64,000 nt of DNA from Burkholderiales bacterium (GTDB taxonomy: Bacteria; Pseudomonadota; Gammaproteobacteria; Burkholderiales; WYBJ01): the NCBI GenBank assembly GCA_020848435.1, contig JADLAC010000064.1, forward strand, positions 1 to 64,000. Reading direction: 5' to 3'. The notes beneath the pieces are model-generated. The model did no database searches. It saw nothing but the letters and a program-made list of their open reading frames with translations, and had not been told where the DNA came from. The first letter of the stretch is position 1, and each line of letters starts with the position of its first letter. Positions 18,618-27,106 of the stretch are shown piece by piece. The position numbers and the translations under genes are program-made.

Positions 18618-19043
18618 ATGCCCGCGCGTAAGCTTTCCGAGATCCTGAGCACCGCCTCCGAGCTCGGCAAGCTGGGGGCGGCGGCGCAACGCGTCGAGCA
18701 GCTTCAGCGAATCTATGTGGAAGCCGTGCCTGCAGAGCTGTCCAGGCTGAGCCACGTGGGCTGGGCTCGTGCAGGCGTGTTGTCTATTACCGCCAGCAAC
18801 GGTGCAGTCGCGGCGAAGCTCAGGCAAGTGACGCCTAGGGTGCTCGATCGCATGCGCCGACGGGGCTTCGAATTTAATTCAATGCGAATCGAAGTGCAAG
18901 TCGCGCGAACGCCCTCGGCGGGCTCGGCCGCAATCACTAAGCCGTTGAGCTCTCAAGCCTTGTCGGCGATCGACGCGGCGCTGGGCACGCTTGCCGAGTC
19001 GCCTCTGAAGCAGGCCTTGGCCCGCCTCGCGCGGCGGCGCTGA
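18618..19043 (+). CDS. DUF721-family protein, DciA-like
   Basis: This 141-residue basic protein has the DUF721 pattern: an N-terminal helical part (LSEILSTASELGKL) and a compact KH-like domain (about 20-95) with GVLSITASNGAVAAKLRQ. DciA proteins are the ancestral loaders of the replicative helicase DnaB. The family lies between secA and lpxC in many betaproteobacteria, as here. The gene is on the plus strand between two minus-strand genes and is boxed in by 17 bp on the 5' side and 6 bp on the 3' side, so its promoter must lie in the M23 coding region. Confidence 0.8.
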   Translation: MPARKLSEILSTASELGKLGAAAQRVEQLQRIYVEAVPAELSRLSHVGWARAGVLSITASNGAVAAKLRQVTPRVLDRMRRRGFEFNSMRIEVQVARTPSAGSAAITKPLSSQALSAIDAALGTLAESPLKQALARLARRR

Positions 19044-19049
19044 GCGCGC

Positions 19050-19229
19050 TTAGAGCAGCCGCTCGACCATGTAGAGCAATACCAGCACGACTCCGGCAAC
19101 GACCGCGAGCCGCAACACCTGCAGCGCGAAGCGCAGCCAGCGCCGATTGCGCGTGACGACGAACGCGAGCAGCGAGGCGCCGATGGTCGCGATGGCGAAA
19201 AAGCCGAGCAGGCGAATGACGATCAGCAT
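19050..19229 (-). CDS. small membrane protein, 59 residues
   Basis: The sequence encodes MLIVIRLLGFFAIATIGA, then SLLAFVVTRNRRWLRF, then a second hydrophobic stretch (LAVVAGVVLVLLYM) and the end VERLL. Two membrane segments are joined by a basic loop (TRNRRWLRF), which predicts both ends on the periplasmic side. It sits between lpxC and the DciA-like gene on the lpxC strand, 102 bp after the lpxC stop, so it could be the last gene of the dcw-lpxC transcript. I do not know a function for it. The good codon pattern and the clean hydrophobic profile support it as a real gene. Confidence 0.65.
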   Translation of the reverse strand: MLIVIRLLGFFAIATIGASLLAFVVTRNRRWLRFALQVLRLAVVAGVVLVLLYMVERLL

Positions 19230-19331
19230 GCAGGGTGTGCCTCATGCACGCGCCGGCCGGCAGCGCCCAGGGGCGTGCAAATCGCAGCGCTTGCCGGCAT
19301 CGCAAGGCGCCTCGCGTGGCCGCGAGTCGCG

Positions 19332-20243
19332 TCAGACCGGCTGCAGGCGCGCCTGTAACAGCGCCGGTGCTTCTTCGCCACGCTCGAAGCTCACGAGCTC
19401 GTACGCCGCGGGCTCGGCCAGCAGTTGGCGCAGCAGCGCGTTGTTGAGCGCGTGGCCCGACTTGTGTCCCGAGTATGCGCCGATCACCGGATGGCCGAGC
19501 AGATAGAGGTCGCCGATCGCGTCCAGCACCTTGTGCTTGACGAACTCGTTGTCGTAGCGCAAGCCGTCGGCGTTGAGCACCCGGTACTCGTCCATGACGA
19601 GCGCATTGTCCAGGCTGCCCCCGAGCGCCAGCCCCTGCGCGCGCATGGTCTCGACATCCTGCATGAAGCCATAAGTGCGCGCGCGGCTCACCTCCTGGAT
19701 GTAGGAGGTTTCGGCGAAGTCGACGCAGACGCTTTGCCGGCCGCTCGCGAACACGGGATGTCGATACTCTATGGTGAACGAAACGCGAAAGCCGTGATAC
19801 GGCTCGAAGCGGGCCCACTTGGCCGGCTCGCGCACCTCCACCGGCCGGGTGATGCGAATGAAGCGCTTCGGGGCGCGCTGCTCCTCGATGCCGGCCGATT
19901 GGATGAGAAACACGAACGGGGCTGCGCTCCCGTCCATGATCGGCACTTCCGGGCCGTCGACGTCGACGTAGACGTTGTCGATGCCGAGCCCGGCGAAAGC
20001 CGACATCAAGTGCTCGACCGTGGCGACGCGCGCCGGCCCGACGCCGATACACGTCGAAAGCCGCGTGTCGACCACGCAGGCCGCCTGGGCGCGGGTATGC
20101 GCGGGCGGTTCGAGATCGGTGCGCGTGAACACGATGCCGGTGTCGGGCGCGGCCGGGCGCAGTGCGAGCGTCACCTTCTCGCCCGAATGCAGGCCGACGC
20201 CGGTCGCGCGGACCTTGGTTTTCAATGTGCGTTGCTTGATCAT
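19332..20243 (-). CDS. lpxC: UDP-3-O-acyl-N-acetylglucosamine deacetylase
   Basis: LpxC removes the acetyl group from UDP-3-O-acyl-GlcNAc, the committed step of lipid A synthesis, in the cytoplasm. At 303 residues it is full length. The zinc ligands are clear: His78 in VEHLMSAFAGLGIDN, and His237 and Asp241 in HKVLDAIGDLYLLGHP; the catalytic His264 lies in SGHKSGHALNN. It follows ftsZ on the same strand, as in E. coli, after 277 bp that hold a hairpin and a possible promoter. The start ATG begins the usual MIKQRTLK. Confidence 0.98.
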   Translation of the reverse strand: MIKQRTLKTKVRATGVGLHSGEKVTLALRPAAPDTGIVFTRTDLEPPAHTRAQAACVVDTRLSTCIGVGPARVATVEHLMSAFAGLGIDNVYVDVDGPEVPIMDGSAAPFVFLIQSAGIEEQRAPKRFIRITRPVEVREPAKWARFEPYHGFRVSFTIEYRHPVFASGRQSVCVDFAETSYIQEVSRARTYGFMQDVETMRAQGLALGGSLDNALVMDEYRVLNADGLRYDNEFVKHKVLDAIGDLYLLGHPVIGAYSGHKSGHALNNALLRQLLAEPAAYELVSFERGEEAPALLQARLQPV

Positions 20244-20285
20244 GCGGTCAAGCCGAGCCTCGTCTGTAAGCTGCCGAGCCGATCG

Positions 20286-20314
20286 AGTTTAGCATGACGG
20301 TTGGCCCGTAACTA
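20286..20314 (-). promoter_or_regulatory. possible lpxC promoter
   Basis: On the minus strand TAGTTA (20309-20314) and TAAACT (20286-20291) are separated by 17 bp, ending 43 bp before the lpxC start. The -35 match is weak. The 277-bp ftsZ-lpxC gap holds nothing else that looks like a gene. Confidence 0.3.
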
Positions 20315-20460
20315 CGGCCGCGACGACCCCTTGGTGCTCGCGTGTCCTGCTGCAACCGTATTTGCATGACGCGCGCTCCTTGGCCCGCCTCGGCGTCGTT
20401 CGCGGCGCTCGTGAACGGCGCCGCGGCCTTACGCCAACGCCGGGGCCGGCGCGGCGTGCC

Positions 20461-20499
20461 GGCCGGCCACCTTCAACCTTCCACCAGCCGTGGCCGGCC
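20461..20499 (-). terminator. strong hairpin after ftsZ
   Basis: GGCCGGCCAC (20461-20470) and GTGGCCGGCC (20490-20499) form a perfect 10-bp stem with a 19-base loop, beginning 22 bases past the ftsZ stop. No T-run follows on the minus strand, so it may protect the 3' end or attenuate instead of terminating. Confidence 0.45.
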
Positions 20500-20520
20500 C
20501 GAACCGAGCCGCGGCCCGCT

Positions 20521-21696
20521 TCAGTCCGCCTGCTTGCGCAAGAACGCCGGGATATCGAGCTCTTCGACGCCCGAGTGCTTGAGCGCCTCGACGGTGGCGC
20601 GGTTGCGCCGCATGATGGCCGGGGTCTGATCGAGCACGGCGTAATCGACCTCGCCCGGCTCGACCAGCAGCGGCGCGTTGTCAGTGCCGGTCTTCACCAC
20701 GCTCAACGGTTTCGGCTGCTGGCGATTGAGCACCGTGCCGAGCCCGGTGGCGACGATCGTCACCCGCAAGCAGTCCTGCAACTCGTCGTCGAACACCGCG
20801 CCCACTATCACCGTCGCGCTGTCGGCGGTGAATGCACGGATCGTGTTCATGACCTCGTGCATTTCCTTCATCCGCAGCGTCCCCTTGGCCGCCGAGATGT
20901 TGACCAGCACGCCGCGCGCATCGCGGATGTTGATATCCTCGAGCAAGGGACAGGCCACCGCCTGCTCGGCGGCCACGCGCGCCCGGTCGACCCCGGCCGC
21001 GTTCGCCGAACCCATCATGGCCATGCCCATTTCGGACATGACGGTGCGCACGTCGGCGAAGTCGACGTTGATCATGCCGGGGCAGCTGATGATCTCGGCG
21101 ATGCCCGCCACCGCCCCGTGCAGCACGTCATTCGCCGCTCGGAACGCGTCGTCCACCGTGATGTCCTCGCCCAGCACGTGCATCAGCTTGTCGTTCGGGA
21201 TGACGATGAGCGAATCGACGTGCTCGGTCAGCAGGTCGAGCCCTTCCTGGGCGATCTTCTGCCGCTTGCCCTCGAAAGCGAACGGCTTGGTCACCACCGC
21301 AACCGTCAGGATGCCGAGCTCCTTGGCGACCTGCGCCACCACGGGCGCGGCCCCCGTGCCCGTGCCTCCGCCCATGCCGGCGGTGAGGAACAGCATGTCG
21401 GCGCCGCGGATCAGCTCGGCGATGCGATCGCGATCTTCCATCGCCGCGGCGCGTCCGACTTCGGGATCGGCGCCAGCGCCCAGGCCCTTGGTGATATCGG
21501 AGCCGAGCTGGAGCTGCACTTTCGCCTGGTTGCGGCGAAGCGCCTGCACGTCGGTGTTGGCGGCGATGAACTCAACGCCCCCAACCCCCTTGGCGATCAT
21601 GTGGTCGACGGCGTTGCCGCCGCATCCGCCGACGCCAAACACCTTGATGATGGCTTCCTGCGATTGCGCCTCGATGAACTCAAATGGCATCTGCAT
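20521..21696 (-). CDS. ftsZ: cell division GTPase FtsZ
   Basis: FtsZ is the tubulin homologue that forms the division ring. This 391-residue protein has the GTP-binding signature GGGTGTG (109-115), the early glycine loop GVGGCGGNAVDHM (21-33), and the T7 loop NVDFADVRTVM. The last residues, LDIPAFLRKQAD, are the conserved C-terminal peptide that binds FtsA and other partners. The start ATG begins MQMPFEFIE. The gene follows ftsA after 48 bp and is the last division gene of the dcw cluster. Confidence 0.99.
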   Translation of the reverse strand: MQMPFEFIEAQSQEAIIKVFGVGGCGGNAVDHMIAKGVGGVEFIAANTDVQALRRNQAKVQLQLGSDITKGLGAGADPEVGRAAAMEDRDRIAELIRGADMLFLTAGMGGGTGTGAAPVVAQVAKELGILTVAVVTKPFAFEGKRQKIAQEGLDLLTEHVDSLIVIPNDKLMHVLGEDITVDDAFRAANDVLHGAVAGIAEIISCPGMINVDFADVRTVMSEMGMAMMGSANAAGVDRARVAAEQAVACPLLEDINIRDARGVLVNISAAKGTLRMKEMHEVMNTIRAFTADSATVIVGAVFDDELQDCLRVTIVATGLGTVLNRQQPKPLSVVKTGTDNAPLLVEPGEVDYAVLDQTPAIMRRNRATVEALKHSGVEELDIPAFLRKQAD

Positions 21697-21744
21697 CTCC
21701 TTTGTCGTTGGCTACATGACCGCGTTGCCGCGACTCCCTGGTTG

Positions 21745-22983
21745 TCAAAAATTACCCGTGACCCAGCTCTTCATCTTGTCGAAAACCTGCTGAAACGATC
21801 CGCTTTGCATCTTCACCAGCTCGTTGTGGCGGTGCTGCTCCAGCCCGGTGAGCAGCAGGCCCACTCCGGTGGAATAGCACGGCGTCGACACCACGCCCGC
21901 CAAACCGCCGAGATAGCGCGGCATGCCCAGGCGCACCGGCATATGGAAGACTTCCTCGCCCAACTCCACCATCCCCTGCATGACCGCCGAGCCGCCGGTG
22001 ATGACCACGCCCGAGGAGAGCAGCTCTTCGTAACCGCTCGCCCGCAGCTCGCGCTGCACCAGCGAATAGAGCTCCTCGACGCGTGGCTCGATCACTTCCG
22101 CGAGCGTTTGGCGCGAGAGCTGGCGCGGCCCGCGATCGCCCACGCCGGGGACTTCCACCGCCTGCTGCGGATCGGCGAGCTGGCGCAACGCGCAGCCATG
22201 CTTCACCTTGATGTCCTCGGCGTCCTTGGTGGGCGTGCGCAGTGCCATCGCGATGTCGTTGGTGATCTGGTCGCCGGCGATCGGAATCACGGCCGTGTGA
22301 CGAATCGCGCCGTGCGTGAACACCGCCATGTCGGTGGTGCCCCCGCCGATGTCGACCAGGCATACGCCCAGGTCCTTTTCGTCCTCGGAGATGGTCGCGG
22401 TGGCCGAGGCAAGGGGCTGGAGAATGAGGTCACGCACTTCGAGCCCGCAGCGGCGCACGCACTTGATGATGTTCTGGGCGGCCGAAACGGCGCCGGTCAC
22501 GATGTGCACCTTGACTTCCAAGCGCACGCCGCTCATGCCGAGCGGCTCGCGCACGTCTTCCTGCCCGTCGATGATGAATTCCTGGTTGAGCACGTGCAGG
22601 ATCTGCTGGTCGGTCGGGATGTTGACGGCGCGCGCCGTCTCGATCACGCGTAACACGTCCTGCTGCGTGACTTCCTTGTCCTTGATCGCGACCATGCCAT
22701 GCGAGTTGTAGCTCTTGATATGGCTGCCCGCGATGCCGGCGTACACCTCGCGGATCTTGCAGTCGGCCATCAGCTCGGCTTCCTGCAGCGCGCGCTGGAT
22801 CGCGTTCACGGTCGACTCGATATTGACGACCACCCCCTTCTTCAAGCCGCGCGAAGGCTGGCTCCCCATGCCGATGATCTCGAGCGAAGCATCCGGCTTG
22901 ATCTCGGCGACGATGGCGACAACCTTGGATGTGCCGATGTCGAGCGCTACCAGCAAGTTCTTGCTGTCCTTCTGCTTGCTCAT
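21745..22983 (-). CDS. ftsA: cell division actin-like protein FtsA
   Basis: FtsA is the actin-fold membrane tether for FtsZ. At 412 residues it begins NLLVALDIGTSKVVAIVAE, the ATPase phosphate-1 loop, and carries CLVDIGGGTTDMAVF and GVVITGGSAVMQGM for phosphate-2 and adenosine binding. The C-terminus (about 395-412) is the amphipathic membrane-targeting helix QQVFDKMKSWV. Its ATG overlaps the ftsQ stop by four bases (ATGA), so the two are translationally coupled. Confidence 0.98.
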   Translation of the reverse strand: MSKQKDSKNLLVALDIGTSKVVAIVAEIKPDASLEIIGMGSQPSRGLKKGVVVNIESTVNAIQRALQEAELMADCKIREVYAGIAGSHIKSYNSHGMVAIKDKEVTQQDVLRVIETARAVNIPTDQQILHVLNQEFIIDGQEDVREPLGMSGVRLEVKVHIVTGAVSAAQNIIKCVRRCGLEVRDLILQPLASATATISEDEKDLGVCLVDIGGGTTDMAVFTHGAIRHTAVIPIAGDQITNDIAMALRTPTKDAEDIKVKHGCALRQLADPQQAVEVPGVGDRGPRQLSRQTLAEVIEPRVEELYSLVQRELRASGYEELLSSGVVITGGSAVMQGMVELGEEVFHMPVRLGMPRYLGGLAGVVSTPCYSTGVGLLLTGLEQHRHNELVKMQSGSFQQVFDKMKSWVTGNF

Positions 22984-23708
22984 CTACGTTTTTCCTTCCC
23001 CTCCGCGCGCGCGAGCTCCGCGACTCGCACGGCAAAACCGTTGCCATAACGCAGATCCGCGTGATCCATGCGCCGTCCGAGCAACAGCGCCGCGCGCTGG
23101 TAGTTCTGGACGAAGCGCTCGAGCCGGTTTTCCAGATCGTTGCGGCCGAGCTCCAGCGTGAGACCGCCGTCGAGCTTGAGTGACCAGGCCCGCCGGGCCG
23201 AGACGTTGACTTGCACCGGCACGCGCCCGATGGGCTGCAAGCTCGCGCGAAAATAAGCGTACTGAATGGCCATTTCCTTCGCCGCCCCCGCGGGGCCGTT
23301 GAATACGGGCAGCGCCCCGTCGTAGGCGGCGTTGAAGATCTCGCCTTGCAGGTTCACCAATCCCAGCGTGCCCCAGCGCGCGAGCGGCACGTGCTCTTCG
23401 AGCCGCACCTCGAGCCTCCCCGGCCAGTGCCGGCGCAGATCCGCCCTGCGCACCCAGGGAATGCTCTCGAAGCCCTTGCGCGCGCGCGCAAGATCGATCG
23501 TGAAAAAGGTGCCGCGCAGATCGCGCCGCGCGACCGCTTCGATTTCGGCGCGCTGTACCAGGCGCGGCTCCGACTTCAGCACCACCTCGCGCAACGGGAA
23601 CACGGGCAGGCGCACCGCCAGCACGAAGGCCGCGTACAGCACAGCCAGGAACGCGACCGCGAACAGTGCGTTCGCGATCGCGTTCAAGGGCTCGGGCCGA
23701 TCCCACAT
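22980..23708 (-). CDS. ftsQ: cell division protein FtsQ
   Basis: FtsQ is a bitopic inner-membrane protein that recruits FtsB and FtsL to the divisome. At 242 residues it has a short cytoplasmic tail, one membrane segment (about 10-32), then the POTRA domain (about 35-105; FPLREVVLKSEPRLVQRAEI) and the FtsQ beta domain (about 110-235). It follows ddl after 79 bp and overlaps the ftsA start by four bases. Confidence 0.95.
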   Translation of the reverse strand: MWDRPEPLNAIANALFAVAFLAVLYAAFVLAVRLPVFPLREVVLKSEPRLVQRAEIEAVARRDLRGTFFTIDLARARKGFESIPWVRRADLRRHWPGRLEVRLEEHVPLARWGTLGLVNLQGEIFNAAYDGALPVFNGPAGAAKEMAIQYAYFRASLQPIGRVPVQVNVSARRAWSLKLDGGLTLELGRNDLENRLERFVQNYQRAALLLGRRMDHADLRYGNGFAVRVAELARAEGKEKRR

Positions 23709-23787
23709 GTCTATACGCTTGCTTCATCCATCGCCCAACAGTGCGCGCGACGCCCGCGCCTGCCGGCCGGACACCCAAGCAGGCTTG

Positions 23788-24711
23788 CTATCCGCGGACA
23801 CGAGCGGCCTCCAGGATGTCGATGACGAGCTGATCGAACGCGATGCCACGCGCGCGCGCCGCCATGGGCACCAGGCTGTGATCGGTCATGCCAGGAATCG
23901 TGTTGACCTCCAAGCAATACGGCGCCCCCGCGCGATCGAGCATGAAATCGACCCGGCCCCATCCCTCCGCGCCCAGCGCGTGAAACGCCTCTAGCGCCAG
24001 CGCCTGGAGCGCTCGCTCGCGTTCGAGCGCAAGCCCGCACGGGATGAGGTAGCGCGTGTCGTCGGCGTGGTACTTGGCCTCGTAGTCGTAGAACGCGCGC
24101 GGCGTCTCCAGCTTGATCACCGGCAGCGCGTGCCCGGCCAGGATCGCGATGGTGTATTCCGCGCCGTCGACGAAGCGCTCCGCCAGTACGCTCGTGTCAT
24201 GGCGCGCGGCAAGCGCGTAGGCCGGTTCGAGCTGCTCGATGCTCGTAACCTTGCTGATGCCGATGCTCGAGCCTTCGCAGGCCGGCTTCACCATGAGCGG
24301 CAGGCCGAGCTCGGCCGCCACGCCGGCCCAGTCCGAATCGGCCGCGAGCAGCACGTGCGCCGGCGTCGGGATGCCGAGCGCCTGCCAGATCAGCTTGGTG
24401 CGCCATTTGTCCATGGCGAGCGCACTCGCCATGACGCCGCTGCCGGTGTAGGGCAAACCCATGAGCTCGAGCGCGCCCTGCACGGTGCCGTCTTCGCCGA
24501 AGCGCCCGTGCAGGGCGATGAACACCCGGTCGAAGCGCTCGGCGATCAAGGCCTCGAGCTGCCGCTCGGCCGGATCGAAGGCATGCGCGTCGACACCCCG
24601 GCCGAGCAGCGCCTGCAGCACCATCGCGCCGCTCTTCAGCGAGACTTCCCGCTCGGCGGAGCGCCCGCCGAGCAGGACGGCGACTTTGCCTAATGTGCGC
24701 GGGTCGCTCAT
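23788..24711 (-). CDS. ddl: D-alanine--D-alanine ligase
   Basis: Ddl makes the D-Ala-D-Ala dipeptide for the murein precursor. The 307-residue ATP-grasp protein begins VAVLLGGRSAEREVSLKSG, with LPLMVKPACEGSSIG in the middle and EVNTIPGMTDHSLVP near the C-terminus for metal and substrate binding. The start is the ATG at 24711, which overlaps the murB stop by four bases (ATGA). It lies between murB and ftsQ as in most proteobacterial dcw clusters. Confidence 0.97.
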   Translation of the reverse strand: MSDPRTLGKVAVLLGGRSAEREVSLKSGAMVLQALLGRGVDAHAFDPAERQLEALIAERFDRVFIALHGRFGEDGTVQGALELMGLPYTGSGVMASALAMDKWRTKLIWQALGIPTPAHVLLAADSDWAGVAAELGLPLMVKPACEGSSIGISKVTSIEQLEPAYALAARHDTSVLAERFVDGAEYTIAILAGHALPVIKLETPRAFYDYEAKYHADDTRYLIPCGLALERERALQALALEAFHALGAEGWGRVDFMLDRAGAPYCLEVNTIPGMTDHSLVPMAARARGIAFDQLVIDILEAARVRG

Positions 24712-25625
24712 GCGTGTTCCCCGACGATGCGCACTTCGCACTCCAGGGCAATGCCGAATCTCGCCCCGACTTCGGTTCGCGCCATGTCGATCAGGCTTTC
24801 GATGTCGGCCGCGGCCGCGCCGCCGAGGTTGACGATGAAGTTGGCGTGCTTGTCCGAGATGGCGGCATTGCCCACGCGCTTGCCTTTGAGTCCGCAGGCC
24901 TCGATCAGGCGCGCTGCATAGTCCGCGGCGGGATTGCGAAACACCGACCCGGCATTGGGCCGGTTGAGCGGCTGGGTAGCGATGCGCCGGGCGAGTAGAT
25001 CGCGAATGCGGATCCGTGCTTGCATCCCGCTGCCGCGCTCGAACACGAAGCGCGCCGCGACATACCATTCCTCGACCGCTGCGGGCGCGACCAGCGCGAC
25101 CTGCCGATAGTCGACGCGATAGTCGCCGGGCTCGCGCTTGCGCAGCCTGCCGTCGCGCCCGATCGTGGTCACCTCGCGTACTACCCGCCACGTCTCGCCG
25201 CCATAGCAGCCGGCGTTCATCGCGAGCGCCCCGCCGATCGTTCCCGGAATCCCCGCGAGAAACTCCGCGCCGACCAGGTCGTGCAACGCGGCGAAACGCG
25301 CTACCTTGGGGCTCGCGACCCCGGCGCCGGCATAGACCGTCGCGCCATCGACCAGCACGAGGGTATCGAGCACGCCGTGGGTGAACACGACCGTGCCGCG
25401 ATAGCCGCCGTCGCGCACCAGCAGGTTGCTGCCCAGGCCCACGAACATGATCGGCTCGTCGTGCGGCAGTCGCGGCAGCATCGCGGCCAGATCGTCCAGG
25501 TCCGCGGGCACGTAAGCACGCCGAGCGCAGCCGCCGGCGCGCCAGCTCACGTGCCTGGCCATCGGCTCGTCGTGGAGCCAGCGCCCGCGCAATGCCGTCA
25601 GTGGTTGCATCTCGGCCATGTTCAT
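24708..25625 (-). CDS. murB: UDP-N-acetylenolpyruvoylglucosamine reductase
   Basis: MurB is the FAD enzyme that reduces UDP-GlcNAc-enolpyruvate to UDP-MurNAc with NADPH. This 305-residue protein has the FAD-binding segment GLGSNLLVRDGGYRGTV, GIPGTIGGALAMNAGCYG, and the C-terminal NAGSVFRNP and KHANFIVNLGGA with the catalytic Ser and the family pattern of the short type I MurB. The start at 25625 overlaps the murC stop by four bases. It lies between murC and ddl. Confidence 0.97.
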   Translation of the reverse strand: MNMAEMQPLTALRGRWLHDEPMARHVSWRAGGCARRAYVPADLDDLAAMLPRLPHDEPIMFVGLGSNLLVRDGGYRGTVVFTHGVLDTLVLVDGATVYAGAGVASPKVARFAALHDLVGAEFLAGIPGTIGGALAMNAGCYGGETWRVVREVTTIGRDGRLRKREPGDYRVDYRQVALVAPAAVEEWYVAARFVFERGSGMQARIRIRDLLARRIATQPLNRPNAGSVFRNPAADYAARLIEACGLKGKRVGNAAISDKHANFIVNLGGAAAADIESLIDMARTEVGARFGIALECEVRIVGEHA

Positions 25626-27043
25626 TGCGCCCGCGCCTCGCGCAGACTGTGCAGCCATACCGGTACGGCGCCGATCGAGCCAGCGCCCATCGTCAGCACG
25701 ACGTCGGCGTCGCGCACCGCCGCGAGAATCGCCTGCGGCAGCTCGTTCACGCGCTCAACGAAGATCGGCTCGACCTTGCCCTGGACCCGCAGCGCCCGCG
25801 CCAGGGCGCGGCCATCGGCGGCGACTATCGGCGCCTCCCCGGCCGGGTAGACCTCGGTCAAGAGCAGGGCATCGACTGTTGAGAGCACGCGCACGAAGTC
25901 CTCGAACAGGTCGCGGGTGCGGGTATAGCGATGCGGCTGAAACGCCAGCACGACGCGCCGGTTCGGATACGCGCCGCGAACCGCGGCGAGGGTGGCGGCC
26001 ATCTCGGCGGGGTGATGGCCGTAATCGTCGATGACGCTGCAGCGTCCGCCCGCGGGCAAGTCGATTTCGCCGTAGCGCTGAAAGCGCCGCCCGACGCCGC
26101 GGAATTCGTTCAGCGCCCGCGTGATCGCCGCGTCCGAGGCGCCGACCTCCATCCCGATGGCGATGGCGGCGAGCGCATTGAGAACGTTGTGCTCGCCGGG
26201 CAGGTTGAGATCGACTTCGAGATCCGGCAGCGCAGCGCTTGATCGCGCCTTGCGCTTACGCTCGACCCGAAAGCGCATGCGTCCGCCCTGGTGGGCGACA
26301 TCGACCGCGCGGACGTGCGCTTCGAGATCGAACCCGTAGGTCACCACGGGCTTCGCCACGTCGGCGAGGATCGCGCGCACGTTGGCATCCTCGATGCACA
26401 GCACGGCCACGCCGTAGAAGGGCAGTTGCTGCAAGAAGGCGAGAAAAGTCTGGCGCAGCCGCTCGAGCGAGTGGCCGTAGGTTTCCATGTGATCGGCGTC
26501 GATGTTGGTCACCACCGCCGCCACCGGTTGCAGGTGCAGGAAGGACGCGTCCGATTCGTCGGCCTCGACCACGATGAACTCGCCACTACCGAGCTTCGCG
26601 TGCGATCCGGCGCTCACCAGGCGCCCGCCGATGACGAACGTGGGATCCATCCCAGCTTCGGCGAGCACGCATGCGACCAGGCTCGTGGTCGTGGTCTTGC
26701 CGTGGGTTCCTGCGACGGCGATGCCTTGCTTGAAGCGCAACAGCTCGGCCAACATCAACGCTCGCGGCACGACCGGGACGTTGAGCTCGCGCGCTTGCAC
26801 CACCTCCGGGTTGTCGGCAGCCACCGCGGTCGAGACCACCACGACGTCCGCGCTCTCGACGTTGCGCGCATCGTGGCCGCGGGCAATGCTGGCGCCGAGC
26901 GCGGCCAGGTGCTCGGTGGCCGCATTCGAAGCAAGGTCGGAGCCGCTCACCTGGTAACCCAGGTTGATCAGCACCTCGGCGATGCCGCTCATGCCGGCGC
27001 CGCCGATGCCGACGAAGTGGATGTGTCGGACCTTGTGCCGCAT
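25622..27043 (-). CDS. murC: UDP-N-acetylmuramate--L-alanine ligase
   Basis: MurC adds L-Ala to UDP-MurNAc, the first of the four Mur ligase steps. At 473 residues it has the N-terminal Rossmann start IHFVGIGGAGMSGIAEVL, the P-loop GTHGKTTTT (112-120), EADESDASFLHL and DDYGHHPAEMAATLA near the C-terminal domain. It is coupled to murB by ATGA and follows murG after 63 bp. Confidence 0.98.
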   Translation of the reverse strand: MRHKVRHIHFVGIGGAGMSGIAEVLINLGYQVSGSDLASNAATEHLAALGASIARGHDARNVESADVVVVSTAVAADNPEVVQARELNVPVVPRALMLAELLRFKQGIAVAGTHGKTTTTSLVACVLAEAGMDPTFVIGGRLVSAGSHAKLGSGEFIVVEADESDASFLHLQPVAAVVTNIDADHMETYGHSLERLRQTFLAFLQQLPFYGVAVLCIEDANVRAILADVAKPVVTYGFDLEAHVRAVDVAHQGGRMRFRVERKRKARSSAALPDLEVDLNLPGEHNVLNALAAIAIGMEVGASDAAITRALNEFRGVGRRFQRYGEIDLPAGGRCSVIDDYGHHPAEMAATLAAVRGAYPNRRVVLAFQPHRYTRTRDLFEDFVRVLSTVDALLLTEVYPAGEAPIVAADGRALARALRVQGKVEPIFVERVNELPQAILAAVRDADVVLTMGAGSIGAVPVWLHSLREARAQ

Positions 27044-27106
27044 CGTCTTATCCGGCGCTTCCCGATTCGATTAAGGCGTGCCCGCCGCGGCGGGCCGGGT
27101 TCGCTG

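Noticed and set aside
20362..22653. Long open frame on the plus strand opposite ftsZ and ftsA
   Set aside because: It is antisense to two proven genes and has an antisense-type composition with no recognisable motif.
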